From NCBI RefSeq assembly GCF_000517125.1, contig NZ_KI912155.1, positions 683,707-747,706 on the forward strand: a stretch of 64,000 bases of DNA, read 5' to 3'. The DNA comes from Arthrobacter sp. MA-N2 (GTDB lineage Bacteria > Actinomycetota > Actinomycetes > Actinomycetales > Micrococcaceae). Below, in pieces: positions 34,791-43,223 of the stretch. Each line of letters starts with the position of its first letter. Within the stretch, counting starts at the first letter, position 1. Both the position numbers and the translations under genes were made by a program. The notes below the pieces were generated by a model, which saw only the letters and a program-made list of their open reading frames with translations, had not been told where the DNA came from and searched no databases.

Positions 34791-35945
34791 TCAGTCTTGG
34801 CCCAGTCCCGCGGCCGAGGTCTTCTGCCCGGTCACGCTGTTGAGGGCGCGGAGGTCGAAGATGCCGTTGATGTCGGCCGGTTTGGTGATGCCGGCGTCCA
34901 CCCCGTCCTGGAGCAGTTTCTTGTAGGTTCCGGCGAGCGGGTCCACGGTGAAGACGATGTTCTTCAGGGAGCGGTCGATGACGTCGGCCGGGAGCGTACT
35001 GCCTGCCGTTGCCTTCAGTGCGGCGTTGATGGCGGTGGCCTTGTCGGCAGCGGAGGCGGAGTTGAGCCAGTTGACCGAGGCTTCGTGGCCCTGGAGCAGA
35101 GCGGTCACCGTCTGGGGGTGCTCGGCGGCGAACTTCTTGCTGACGATCAGGATGGTGGTGGGGAACGCACCCTTATCCCAGAGGTCCTTCTCGTCCACGA
35201 GGACCTTGCCGCCGGCTTGGAGCACCAGGCGCGAGGCCCACGGTTCAGGCAACCACGCGCCGTCGAGCTTTCCGTCCTGGAAGAGCTTGAGGGTCTGGGC
35301 GTTGTCGGTCGGGTTGATGGCGACGTCGCCACCGCCGTTCGGGTCGGTCTTCAGGCCCTGCTTGGCCAGCCAGGCGCGCAAGGCTACGTCCTGGGTTCCG
35401 CCGAGCTGCGGCGAGGCGAGGGTCTTGCCCTTGAGGTCCGCGGCGCTGTTGATCCCGGGCTTGACCACCAGTTGGGCCCCGCCGGAGGCTGCACCGGCGA
35501 TGATGCTGATGGATGCGCCCTTGCTTTGGACGAAGGAGTTGATGGCCGGGTTGGGGCCGAGGTACGCGGCGTCGATCGCGCCGGCGTTCAGAGCCTCGAT
35601 GGCGGCCGGTCCGGCGTTGAAGATCTGGGTGGTGAGCTTGGTGCTGCCCAGCTTGCTGGCGAAAATGCCCTTGCTGACGCCCACAAGCGCCGGGGCGTGG
35701 GTGACGTTGCCGAAATAGCCGAGCCGAAGTTCGGCCGCGGGCGTCGTTGCCGCCGCGGCCTGGGTTTCGTTGTTCTTCGCGACAACCGATGCCACCGCGG
35801 CGCCGGCGCCGATCAGCAGGACGAGTCCGACGACGATGCCGATCTCAAGCGTGCGACGGCGCTTGGGCTTAGTGCTTTCGCCGGCGACGATGCGCGTGGT
35901 GCCCGGGTTGGACGCGGGCGGCGTGGGTTCTGGAGTCTTTGACAT
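34791..35945 (-). CDS. ssuA: Sulfonate-type ABC transporter substrate-binding protein
   Basis: A 384-residue binding protein of the SsuA/NMT1 group (LRLGYFGNVTHAPALVGVSKGIF, AGPAAIEALNAGAIDAAYLGPNPAINSF, WLPEPWASRL). It has no lipobox; instead a Lys/Arg-rich cytoplasmic start and a single hydrophobic segment at about residues 34-55 would anchor it as a membrane protein. ATG 35945 follows AAGGATTT. First gene of the operon, with its promoter at 36051-36080 and a roughly 100-nt leader. Confidence 0.9.
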   Translation of the reverse strand: MSKTPEPTPPASNPGTTRIVAGESTKPKRRRTLEIGIVVGLVLLIGAGAAVASVVAKNNETQAAAATTPAAELRLGYFGNVTHAPALVGVSKGIFASKLGSTKLTTQIFNAGPAAIEALNAGAIDAAYLGPNPAINSFVQSKGASISIIAGAASGGAQLVVKPGINSAADLKGKTLASPQLGGTQDVALRAWLAKQGLKTDPNGGGDVAINPTDNAQTLKLFQDGKLDGAWLPEPWASRLVLQAGGKVLVDEKDLWDKGAFPTTILIVSKKFAAEHPQTVTALLQGHEASVNWLNSASAADKATAINAALKATAGSTLPADVIDRSLKNIVFTVDPLAGTYKKLLQDGVDAGITKPADINGIFDLRALNSVTGQKTSAAGLGQD

Positions 35946-35975
35946 GGGAAATCCTTGGGATGCGTTGCGGAAGGG

Positions 35976-35998
35976 GCAGGGCGTGTATCAGGCCCTGC
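35976..35998 (-). promoter_or_regulatory. Leader hairpin upstream of ssuA
   Basis: GCAGGGC and GCCCTGC form a 7-bp stem in the predicted ssuA leader, ending about 30 bases before the start codon. It may modulate translation; no known riboswitch pattern is recognised. Confidence 0.3.
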
Positions 35999-36050
35999 GA
36001 CATCGCCCCGGGAGGGAGGGCAAGGACCAATCCGATGAAGTCATGGATTC

Positions 36051-36080
36051 ACCATAGGGACAGTCATATTTGCCGTTCAA
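36051..36080 (-). promoter_or_regulatory. Candidate promoter of ssuABC
   Basis: On the minus strand TTGAAC (36075-36080) and TATGGT (36051-36056) are separated by 18 bp, the same spacing as at the cysG and sir promoters. Confidence 0.6.
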
Positions 36081-36098
36081 TGACCCGGAAACTCTGGG

Positions 36099-36122
36099 TC
36101 ACGCACGTTCATGCAACGTCAC
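36099..36122 (-). promoter_or_regulatory. Sulfur-regulon element upstream of ssuA
   Basis: A 24-bp GTGACG-N14-GTGA block on the coding strand, 19 positions from the -35 edge, matching the elements at cysG and sir in length, ends and distance while the interior differs. Confidence 0.6.
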
Positions 36123-36142
36123 AATTCGAGAGGCCCCAACGC

Positions 36143-36204
36143 AAAAAACCGCAGCTTGTTTCTCCTCCCGCACCCTGAAGGCGGGTTTCAGAAACAAGCT
36201 GCGG
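36143..36204 (-). terminator. Terminator of the sir-cysHDN operon
   Basis: CCGCAGCTTGTTTC and GAAACAAGCTGCGG pair perfectly around a 28-nt interior; on the minus strand the stem is followed by six T residues. It lies 18 bp after the cysN stop and marks the operon end, just before the ssu promoter region. Confidence 0.9.
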
Positions 36205-36222
36205 CTCCGGTGGCCAACAACG

Positions 36223-37689
36223 TCAGATGACGTAACGTTCGTCCTCGTGGTCGCCCGGGTGGTCCTTCACCAAACCGGCGGCGAGGGTGTTGCCGTCGAC
36301 CGGATCGATGACGAGGAAAGCCCCGGTACGACGGTGGTGCAGGTAGTTTTCCAAGGGCAACGGCGCGGCCAGCCGAAGTTGAGCGTTACCGATGTCGTTC
36401 AGCTCAAGGCTGGACGTAGCCTCCACGTTGAACGTGGCCAGATCCAGCTTGCCCGTCACATTGCGCACGAGCGCCTGGACAGTGCGGGTGCCGTGCTTCA
36501 CGAGCACCTTGGCACCTTCACGCAACGGCTTCGGCGAGAGCCAGGCCAGTGCCGCGTACAGATCGGCCGAGCTTTCGCGCACGGTCCCTGCTGCGGCGAT
36601 GGTGTCACCGCGTGCGATGTCGATGTCATCCGCCAGGCGGATCGCCACGGACTGCGGAGCAGTGGCCTCCGCCAGCTCGCTGCCGGCGAAGTCAATCCCG
36701 GTGACGGTGGTGATCTTGGGCTCGTGGCCCGGGCTCAGGACGGTGACCTCGTCGCCGAGCTTCACGGTCCCTTCCGTGATCTGGCCGGCGTAGGCGCGGT
36801 AGTCTCGGTATGCCTCGACGTCGAGCCCTGCGGCGACGGCGTCGGGAGCCAGCGCGCCCTGCGGGCGGATGACCAGCTGGACCGGGAAGCGGAAGCTCTC
36901 GAGGTGGCTTTCCAGCTCGTCGGCGGCCGGAAGGGTCTCGAGGACCTCGAGTAGTGCCGGGCCGCCGTACCACGGGGTGCGGTCCGAGCGGTCCACCACG
37001 TTGTCGCCCTCGAGCGCCGACACAGGGATGACCACGACGTCGGCTATTCCGTCGGAACCCAAGCCAAGCTCGCGGGCAACTTTCTGAACATCCGTCTCGA
37101 TCTCGCGGAAGACAGACTCGCTGAAGTCCACGAGGTCGATCTTGTTCACGGCGATGATCACGTGCGCCACGCGCAGCAACTGCAACACGGACAAGTGCCG
37201 GCGGGTCTGCTCCAGGACTCCCTTGCGGGCGTCAATGAGTACGACGACGGCATCCGCAGTGGACGCGCCCGTCACCGTGTTCTTGGTGTACTGCACGTGG
37301 CCTGGGCAGTCCGCGAGGATGAAGCTGCGGCGGTCGGTGGCGAAGTAGCGGTAGGCGACGTCGATGGTGATGCCCTGTTCGCGCTCGGCACGCAGGCCGT
37401 CGGTCAGGAGGGCGAGGTCGATCGCCTGACTGCCTGTAGCGCCGGCTCCACCGAAGCCACGGTCCGCCGAGGTGCGGGCCACGGCGTCGAGCTGGTCGGC
37501 GAGGATCGCCTTGGAGTCGTGCAGGAGGCGGCCCACGAGGGTGGACTTGCCGTCGTCGACCGATCCCGCGGTGGCGAAGCGGAACAGAGTCCCCACCGGC
37601 ACCCTAACCTCGCTTCGCTCGGCCAGGGAACCCTGCCGGTGTGGGCCCACGTTGGATTCGGTGATTGAGCTTGTGGAAATCGTGCTCAT
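36223..37689 (-). CDS. cysN: Sulfate adenylyltransferase subunit 1 (GTPase)
   Basis: A 488-residue GTPase subunit of ATP sulfurylase. The P-loop AGSVDDGKST is at 41-50; the switch/G3 motif DCPGH and the G4 motif NKID are present, followed by elongation-factor-like beta-barrel domains. There is no C-terminal APS kinase fusion, fitting direct reduction of APS by CysH. Start and stop overlap cysD by one base (TAATG). Last gene of sir-cysH-cysD-cysN. Confidence 0.95.
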   Translation of the reverse strand: MSTISTSSITESNVGPHRQGSLAERSEVRVPVGTLFRFATAGSVDDGKSTLVGRLLHDSKAILADQLDAVARTSADRGFGGAGATGSQAIDLALLTDGLRAEREQGITIDVAYRYFATDRRSFILADCPGHVQYTKNTVTGASTADAVVVLIDARKGVLEQTRRHLSVLQLLRVAHVIIAVNKIDLVDFSESVFREIETDVQKVARELGLGSDGIADVVVIPVSALEGDNVVDRSDRTPWYGGPALLEVLETLPAADELESHLESFRFPVQLVIRPQGALAPDAVAAGLDVEAYRDYRAYAGQITEGTVKLGDEVTVLSPGHEPKITTVTGIDFAGSELAEATAPQSVAIRLADDIDIARGDTIAAAGTVRESSADLYAALAWLSPKPLREGAKVLVKHGTRTVQALVRNVTGKLDLATFNVEATSSLELNDIGNAQLRLAAPLPLENYLHHRRTGAFLVIDPVDGNTLAAGLVKDHPGDHEDERYVI

Positions 37690-38675
37690 TAGAAGTAGCC
37701 GTCCTTCTTGCGGTCTTCCATGGCTGCCTCGGAGATGCGGTCATCTGCCCGGGTGGCGCCACGTTCGGTGAGGGTGGATGCGGCTACCTCCAGAACAACA
37801 GCCGCGACGTCGGCCGCGTCCGAAACAACCGCGCCAGTGCAGGACATGTCCCCTACAGTGCGGTAACGCACCGTCTTGGTGATAACTTCCTCGTGCGGGA
37901 GCGGCAGGGAAACCTCACCAACCGCACGCCACATGCCGTCGCGCTCGTAGACTTCGCGTTCGTGGGCGTAATACAAGCCGGGCAGCTCAATGCCTTCGCG
38001 CTCGATGTAGCGCCACACGTCCAGCTCGGTCCAGTTGCTGATGGGGAACGCCCGGACGTGCTGGCCCACGGTGTGGCGGCCGTTGTAGAGGTTCCACAAT
38101 TCCGGGCGCTGGTTGCGGGGATCCCACTGGCCGAACTCGTCGCGCAGGCTCAAGATGCGCTCCTTGGCACGGGCCTTATCCTCGTCGCGACGGCCGCCGC
38201 CGAAGACGGCGTCGAACTTGTTGCGCTGAATGGCATCCAGCAGGGGCACGGTCTGCAGCGGGTTGCGGGTGCCGTCGGCACGCTCGGCGAGTTCGCCGCG
38301 GTCGATGAATTCCTGCACGGAGCCGACCACGAGCTTCAGGCCCAGGCGTTCCACCGTGCGGTCGCGGAATTCGATGACCTCGGGGAAGTTGTGGCCGGTG
38401 TCCACGTGCAGCACGGGAAAAGGGACCTTGCCGGGCCAGAACGCCTTGGTGGCCAAGTGCAGCATCACCACGGAGTCCTTGCCGCCGGAGAACAGCAGCG
38501 CCGGCTTCTCGAACTCGGCGACAACCTCGCGGATGATGTGGATGGCCTCGGACTCGAGGGTGTCTAGGCTGGACAGCCGCTCCCCTGCCACGCGCTGGGC
38601 GGCGGCCGGCGTCTCCACAAGGTCCTCTTCCAGCACTGACAGCTCCGTGTCCTCGTTGGTGATTTGGGTGCTCAT
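37689..38675 (-). CDS. cysD: Sulfate adenylyltransferase subunit 2
   Basis: A 328-residue catalytic subunit that adenylates sulfate, with the PP-loop LLFSGGKDSVVMLHLA and the downstream block FDAVFGGGRRDEDKARAKER. ATG 38675 overlaps the cysH stop (ATGA). A 20-residue variable N-terminus precedes the family core. Works as a complex with CysN, whose start it overlaps. Confidence 0.95.
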   Translation of the reverse strand: MSTQITNEDTELSVLEEDLVETPAAAQRVAGERLSSLDTLESEAIHIIREVVAEFEKPALLFSGGKDSVVMLHLATKAFWPGKVPFPVLHVDTGHNFPEVIEFRDRTVERLGLKLVVGSVQEFIDRGELAERADGTRNPLQTVPLLDAIQRNKFDAVFGGGRRDEDKARAKERILSLRDEFGQWDPRNQRPELWNLYNGRHTVGQHVRAFPISNWTELDVWRYIEREGIELPGLYYAHEREVYERDGMWRAVGEVSLPLPHEEVITKTVRYRTVGDMSCTGAVVSDAADVAAVVLEVAASTLTERGATRADDRISEAAMEDRKKDGYF

Positions 38676-39388
38676 ACGTGTAGTCCGCATTCTGTCTTGT
38701 CGGTCCCGGCCCAGCGGCCGGAACGGGGATCTGCTCCCGGGGCTACTTTCCTGGTGCAGGGCTGGCATCCGATGGACGGGTAGCCCTGGCTGAGGAGCGG
38801 GTTGACGGGAAGGATGTTGTCTTCCGAGTACTGGACCAACTGGTCAAAGCTCCAGTCCGCCATCGGGTTTACCTTGACCAGGCCGTTGGCTTCGTCCCAG
38901 GTGATCAGTGGGGTGTTGGTCCTGGTGGGGGCCTCGTCGCGGCGCACGCCGGTAAACCAGACTTCGTAGCCCGCCAGAGTCCGGCGCAGCGGCTGGACTT
39001 TCCGGAGTGCGCAGCACTGGGCGGCGTCCCGGGCGAACAGGTCCTTGCCGAGAAGGCGGTCCTGCTGCTCCACGGTGTTTTCCGGCAGCACGTCCACGAT
39101 GTTCACCCGCAGGTTAGCAGCGACCTCGTCGCGTGTGGCATGGGTCTCCGGGAAGTGGTAGCCGGTCTCCAGGAACAAGACGTCGACGCCGGGAAACTGG
39201 TCCGCGACGAGAGCCGGCAGCACGGCGTCGGCCATGGAGCAGGCGACGGCGACGGCGGGCAGTTCGAAGTTGCGGACTACCCAGGCGATGACGTCACGGG
39301 CCGGTGCGTTCCAGCCGAGCTCAGCGGCACCGGATTCGGCCAAGGCCTTGAGTTCGTCGTGGGAACGCTGTTGGGCGGTTGTCGTCAC
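38672..39388 (-). CDS. cysH: Adenylyl-sulfate (APS) reductase
   Basis: A 238-residue reductase making sulfite from APS. The four iron-sulfur cysteines that distinguish APS reductases from PAPS reductases are visible in QCCALRKVQPL and GCQPCTRKV, and the C-terminal catalytic KTECGLH is intact. GTG 39388 overlaps the sir stop (GTGA) with AAGGAG upstream. No PAPS step is needed, consistent with the absence of cysC. Confidence 0.95.
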   Translation of the reverse strand: MTTTAQQRSHDELKALAESGAAELGWNAPARDVIAWVVRNFELPAVAVACSMADAVLPALVADQFPGVDVLFLETGYHFPETHATRDEVAANLRVNIVDVLPENTVEQQDRLLGKDLFARDAAQCCALRKVQPLRRTLAGYEVWFTGVRRDEAPTRTNTPLITWDEANGLVKVNPMADWSFDQLVQYSEDNILPVNPLLSQGYPSIGCQPCTRKVAPGADPRSGRWAGTDKTECGLHV

Positions 39389-41130
39389 TGGAGATCTCCT
39401 TCATCGGCAGCATGTGCCCATTCGGCGAAGGTTTGGCCCTCGGCACGGTCGGCCACAAATTTCCGGACCACCCGCTCCACATAATCTGGCAGGTCCTCGA
39501 CATAGACCTTGAGGCCACGCACAGTGCGTCCGAGGCCGGCTTCTTCGCGGTCGGACGAAGCGAGCCCGCCGCCCAAGTGAACCTGGAAGCCCGGGGTGGG
39601 GTCGCCGTCGGGCGTTGGCAGCATCATGCCCTTGAGGCCAATGTCCGCGGTCTGGATGCGGGCGCAGGAGTTGGGGCAGCCGTTGATGTGCAGGGACAGT
39701 GCCTGGGGCAGCTGCTTGCTTTCCGTGAGGTCCGCCAAGCGGCGTTCCAGTTCGGCAACGGCAGTGGCTGCGGTGACCTTGGTCTCCACGATGGCAAGCT
39801 TGCAGAACTCGATACCCGTGCAGGCGATGGTGCCGCGGCGGAACACGGACGGTCGAGCGGAGAGGCCCAGGGAGTCCAGCTCGGCCACGAGCGGTTCAAC
39901 CTGCTCCTTGGCGACGTCCAGCAGCACAACCTTCTGGTGCGGCGTGGTGCGGAGGCGGAAAGAGCCATGGGCTTCGAGGGTGTCCGCCAGTTTCACGAGC
40001 TGGCCTCCGGACAGCCGCCCGGCCAGCGGGGCGGCGCCGATGAAGAACTTGCCGTCCTTCTGTTCGTGGATGCCGACGTGGTCGCCGGGTGTCGAAGGCT
40101 TGGGCGCAGCGGGGCCGTCGGCAAGTTTGAAGCCGAGGTATTCGTCTTCAAGGATCTGGCGGAATTTCTCCGGGCCCCAGTCGGCCAGGAGGAACTTCAG
40201 GCGAGCCTTGGTGCGCATGCGACGGTAGCCGTAGTCGCGGAAGATGCTGGTGACGCCGAGCCACACTTCGGCGGCTTGCTCAGGCTTCACGAACGCGCCG
40301 AGCCGCTTGGCCAGCATCGGGTTGGTGGAGAGTGCGCCGCCCACCCAGAGGTCATAGCCGGCGCCGAGTTCCGGGTGGACCATGCCCACCAGGCCGAAGT
40401 CGTTGATCTCGTGGACCACGTCTTGGGAAGGGTGGCCGGTGATGGCGGTCTTGTACTTGCGCGGCAGGTTGGCGAGCTCAGGGTCGCCGATGAAGCGCTC
40501 CGCGAGTTCGTTGATCAACGGCGTGGGATCGATGATCTCGTCCTTGGCGATGCCGGCAACCGGGGAGCCCATGATGACACGGGGGACGTCGCCGCAGGCT
40601 TCGGTGGTGGACAGGCCAACGGATTCGAGGCGGTGCCAGATCTCCGGCATGTCCTCCACGCGGATCCAGTGCAGTTGGATGTTCTGGCGGTCCGTGAGAT
40701 CGGCGCTGCCACGGGCGAAGTCCACCGAAATCTGGCCGATCACACGCAGCTGCTCGGTGGTGAGCGCACCGCCGTCGATCCTTATGCGGAGCATGAAGTA
40801 CTTGTCTTCAAGCTCGTGCGGCTCAAGCGTGGCGGTCTTGCCGCCGTCGATCCCGGGCTTGCGCTGGGTGTAGAGGCCCCACCAGCGGAAGCGGCCATGC
40901 AAGTCCGTGGCATCGATCGAGTCGAAGCCGTGCTTGGCGTAGACAGACTCGATACGCTCACGGACGTTCAGCCCGTTGTCTTCCTGCTTCCAAGTCTCGT
41001 TGGCGTTGAGCGGCGCAGTGCCGTCAACTTTCCACTGGCCGTGGGGTTTCGCGGCAGGACGGGCGGCACGGGCGGGGCGCTTGGGAGCAGCCTCGTCCGT
41101 AGACGCTCCGGCTAGAGCTGTATCAGTCAT
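39385..41130 (-). CDS. sir: Ferredoxin-dependent sulfite reductase
   Basis: A 581-residue siroheme/4Fe-4S enzyme reducing sulfite to sulfide. The cluster cysteines are Cys437 and Cys443 (ACTGIEFCK) and Cys485 and Cys489 (NGCPNSC), with the usual two-fold ferredoxin-reductase-like repeats. The ATG 41130 lies six bases after TACAGT, so transcription is probably leaderless; a 12-codon upstream extension is discarded. First gene of sir-cysHDN. Nitrite reductases of the same family are the alternative, but the cys operon decides for sulfite. Confidence 0.93.
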   Translation of the reverse strand: MTDTALAGASTDEAAPKRPARAARPAAKPHGQWKVDGTAPLNANETWKQEDNGLNVRERIESVYAKHGFDSIDATDLHGRFRWWGLYTQRKPGIDGGKTATLEPHELEDKYFMLRIRIDGGALTTEQLRVIGQISVDFARGSADLTDRQNIQLHWIRVEDMPEIWHRLESVGLSTTEACGDVPRVIMGSPVAGIAKDEIIDPTPLINELAERFIGDPELANLPRKYKTAITGHPSQDVVHEINDFGLVGMVHPELGAGYDLWVGGALSTNPMLAKRLGAFVKPEQAAEVWLGVTSIFRDYGYRRMRTKARLKFLLADWGPEKFRQILEDEYLGFKLADGPAAPKPSTPGDHVGIHEQKDGKFFIGAAPLAGRLSGGQLVKLADTLEAHGSFRLRTTPHQKVVLLDVAKEQVEPLVAELDSLGLSARPSVFRRGTIACTGIEFCKLAIVETKVTAATAVAELERRLADLTESKQLPQALSLHINGCPNSCARIQTADIGLKGMMLPTPDGDPTPGFQVHLGGGLASSDREEAGLGRTVRGLKVYVEDLPDYVERVVRKFVADRAEGQTFAEWAHAADEGDLQ

Positions 41131-41136
41131 GCATCG

Positions 41137-41166
41137 ACTGTAGGGCTGGCCAGATTTCTCCAACAA
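41137..41166 (-). promoter_or_regulatory. Candidate promoter of sir-cysHDN
   Basis: On the minus strand TTGTTG (41161-41166) and TACAGT (41137-41142) are 18 bp apart, and the start codon follows six bases after the -10. Layout identical to that of the cysG promoter. Confidence 0.65.
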
Positions 41167-41184
41167 CGACGCAGAAACGAAGAG

Positions 41185-41208
41185 TCACCTAGGGAAACAT
41201 TTCGTCAC
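41185..41208 (-). promoter_or_regulatory. Sulfur-regulon element upstream of sir
   Basis: A 24-bp GTGACG-N14-GTGA block on the coding strand, 19 positions from the -35 edge. It matches the cysG element at 16 of 24 positions, with the two GTGA ends fully conserved. Confidence 0.6.
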
Positions 41209-41228
41209 GAACCGCCGAATGGCCTTGT

Positions 41229-41939
41229 TCACTTTGTCTTGCTGTGCATTCCGGCAAGGACTGCGTCGTAGCGTTCCAGGGCGATCTCCGCGAGCACCGG
41301 AGACGGCAGCAGCGGGGCAGTCACGACGTCGGCCCCGGCCTTGGACAGCTGGTCGTGGAAGTAGCCCGTGGCCAACAAGTATGAGGATACGACGACGCGC
41401 CCGGCGTCTTCGGTGACTTCAGCGCGCAGGGCCGCGACGCCGTCGGGCACGTTCGGTTCGGCACTGGCGCCATAGGCGACCCGGACTTTGTTGGGCAGCA
41501 GCTCGGCGAGCTGGCGCGCCTGCTCCTCCGAATCAACGGAACCGTCCGGCAAGGACGAGCCCGCGGCGGCGAGCAGGACGCCGTCGTCGTCGCCCAAGCC
41601 TGAATCGCGCAACCGCGCGGCGAGCAGCTCGGCGAGCCGCGGATCCGGGCCCAGTGGAGGCGCCGCGGACACTTCCGGGCGGCCCTTGATCGCTTGGGGG
41701 ATGTCCACCTGGACGTGGTAACCGGTGCTGAGCAGCAAGGGAACGACGACGGCCGGCGTGCCTTCCGGGAGTCTCGCCACCACGCCGGACAACTCCGGTT
41801 CCTGGACGTCGACGTAGGCCTCAACAACGGTCAGTCCGGGCCTCAGGGCCTCGATGTCGGCCATGACTTGACGGATAGCCGCCTGCCCTTCGACGTTCCG
41901 GGTTCCGTGGGCGCACGCGATCAAGACGGGGTTGTTCAT
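41229..41939 (-). CDS. Sirohydrochlorin ferrochelatase-like protein (CbiX/SirB)
   Basis: A 236-residue chelatase inserting iron into sirohydrochlorin to finish siroheme. It has the N-terminal metal-binding ACAHGTRN, the mid-protein LSTGYHVQVDIP and two CbiX-like halves. ATG 41939 is used; a much longer upstream frame is antisense to the TRIC gene. Lying just upstream of the sir promoter, it supplies the cofactor for Sir together with the siroheme synthase. Confidence 0.88.
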   Translation of the reverse strand: MNNPVLIACAHGTRNVEGQAAIRQVMADIEALRPGLTVVEAYVDVQEPELSGVVARLPEGTPAVVVPLLLSTGYHVQVDIPQAIKGRPEVSAAPPLGPDPRLAELLAARLRDSGLGDDDGVLLAAAGSSLPDGSVDSEEQARQLAELLPNKVRVAYGASAEPNVPDGVAALRAEVTEDAGRVVVSSYLLATGYFHDQLSKAGADVVTAPLLPSPVLAEIALERYDAVLAGMHSKTK

Positions 41940-41975
41940 GCGTGCAAGCGTAACGTTGGGCGAAGAGGATCCCCC

Positions 41976-42674
41976 GTGCGTGAACGAAGAATGGAGCTGC
42001 ATTTGTTCACTTTTGACCTTGCGCTGGTTTGGCTGGACCTCGCCGGCGTCTTCTTTTTTGCGGTGTCCGGATCGTTGCTCGCGGCCAAGAAACGGTTCGA
42101 CATCATCGGCTCGCTTCTCCTGGCTTCGCTCGTGGCCCTGGGCGGCGGCATCATGCGCGACATCATCATCAATGCCGGGCCACCAGCGGCGTTCACCAAC
42201 CCTGTTTATGTTGTGCCTCCGCTGTTGGCTGCGGGGCTGGTGTATTTCCTGTTTTCGAGCATCCAACGCTTCACCTCCCTCCTGACCCTGTTCGACGCGG
42301 GCGGGCTGGCCCTGTTTTGCATTACCGGAACGCTCAAGGCGCTGGCTGCCGGGATGAATCCGGTGGCTGCAATGCTGCTGGGCGTCTCCACGGCCGTGGG
42401 CGGCGGTTTGCTCCGCGACATCACTGCCAACGAAATCCCCACCCTCTTCAATGCCCGGGATCTCTACGCTCTTCCGGCCTTCACTGGAGCGGCCCTGACG
42501 GCAGTGCTCTGGAGCGTGGGGGCCTTCAACGGGATCACCGCGGTCTTGATTGCGGCGTGGGTTTTCGCCTTTAGGGTGGTGGCCTGGCGGCGTGGTTGGC
42601 GGGTCCCGTTGGCGGTCCGGGGATGGCACCGCAGCGGGGGCCCGTTCGGCGCCGAATCCCTCGGCCGCGATTAG
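41976..42674 (+). CDS. TRIC/UPF0126 family membrane protein
   Basis: A 232-residue membrane protein with about seven segments and the family's internal duplication: GGGIMRDIIINAGPPAAF and GGGLLRDITANEIPTLF. Homologous prokaryotic TRIC proteins form trimeric cation channels. GTG 41976 follows AAGAGGAT; ATG 41991 is an alternative start. Divergent from the chelatase gene. Role in this cell unknown. Confidence 0.85.
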   Translation: MRERRMELHLFTFDLALVWLDLAGVFFFAVSGSLLAAKKRFDIIGSLLLASLVALGGGIMRDIIINAGPPAAFTNPVYVVPPLLAAGLVYFLFSSIQRFTSLLTLFDAGGLALFCITGTLKALAAGMNPVAAMLLGVSTAVGGGLLRDITANEIPTLFNARDLYALPAFTGAALTAVLWSVGAFNGITAVLIAAWVFAFRVVAWRRGWRVPLAVRGWHRSGGPFGAESLGRD

Positions 42675-42687
42675 CTAGGATGGGAGC

Positions 42688-43110
42688 ATGACTGACATGT
42701 TCCTCGAGAAGTTCCGCGCGCTTGTACCGAAGTATCTCGAGGACGAATGGCAGGAAGAAGACGGCCTGACCGCCTCTGAGCTGGACGAAGCCTTGGCCGC
42801 CCACTCGTTCACCATCCCCATGGTCCTGCGCGAGTTTTACCTGGCGATCGGTGGTTGCGAGGACCTCATGGAGGCCTACCACTACTTCTGGGACCCCGAG
42901 GAACTCGAAGTGGATGACGAGGGCTTCCTCATGTTCCTGGAGGACGAGGAAGAACAATTCACCTGGGGCTTCCGCGTAGGCGATCTCGGCGTCCCGGATC
43001 CCATCGTGTGGCGCCGTAATAACGCCCGAGGCCAGTGGAAATCCGAAGAAGGCACGTTCTCCGAGTTCGTGTTCGACATGTTCGACTGGGCTTTCAGCGA
43101 CGAAGACTGA
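42688..43110 (+). CDS. SMI1/KNR4 (SUKH)-like small acidic protein
   Basis: A 140-residue, strongly acidic protein. LTASELDEALAAHSFTIPMVLREFYLAIGG matches the N-terminal SUKH pattern (hydrophobic helix, then PLREFY and a Gly pair), and the later blocks (VDDEGFLMFLEDEEEQFTWGF) fit the beta-sheet part. SUKH proteins often act as immunity proteins to secreted toxins, but no toxin gene is adjacent, so a housekeeping role is equally possible. It follows the TRIC gene by 13 bp and is probably co-transcribed. Confidence 0.65.
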   Translation: MTDMFLEKFRALVPKYLEDEWQEEDGLTASELDEALAAHSFTIPMVLREFYLAIGGCEDLMEAYHYFWDPEELEVDDEGFLMFLEDEEEQFTWGFRVGDLGVPDPIVWRRNNARGQWKSEEGTFSEFVFDMFDWAFSDED

Positions 43111-43223
43111 GGGTCTTTTCAGTGGGGTGCGGAGCTTCCTCCCCACCTTTGGGCTGGGTTTAGCTCTCGAGGCCCGTGTTTCCGGGGTTGTCCCTCTCAA
43201 ACCATGGCCAAAACCGGGGAGAT

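Noticed and set aside
35946..36050. Riboswitch in the ssuA leader
   Set aside because: Only one small hairpin is visible and none of the conserved cores of SAM, TPP, cobalamin or related riboswitches can be recognised.
43122..43146. Terminator between the SUKH-like and AbiEi-like genes
   Set aside because: Only a six-base GTGGGG/CCCCAC pairing with a loose loop is present, too weak to list as a feature.
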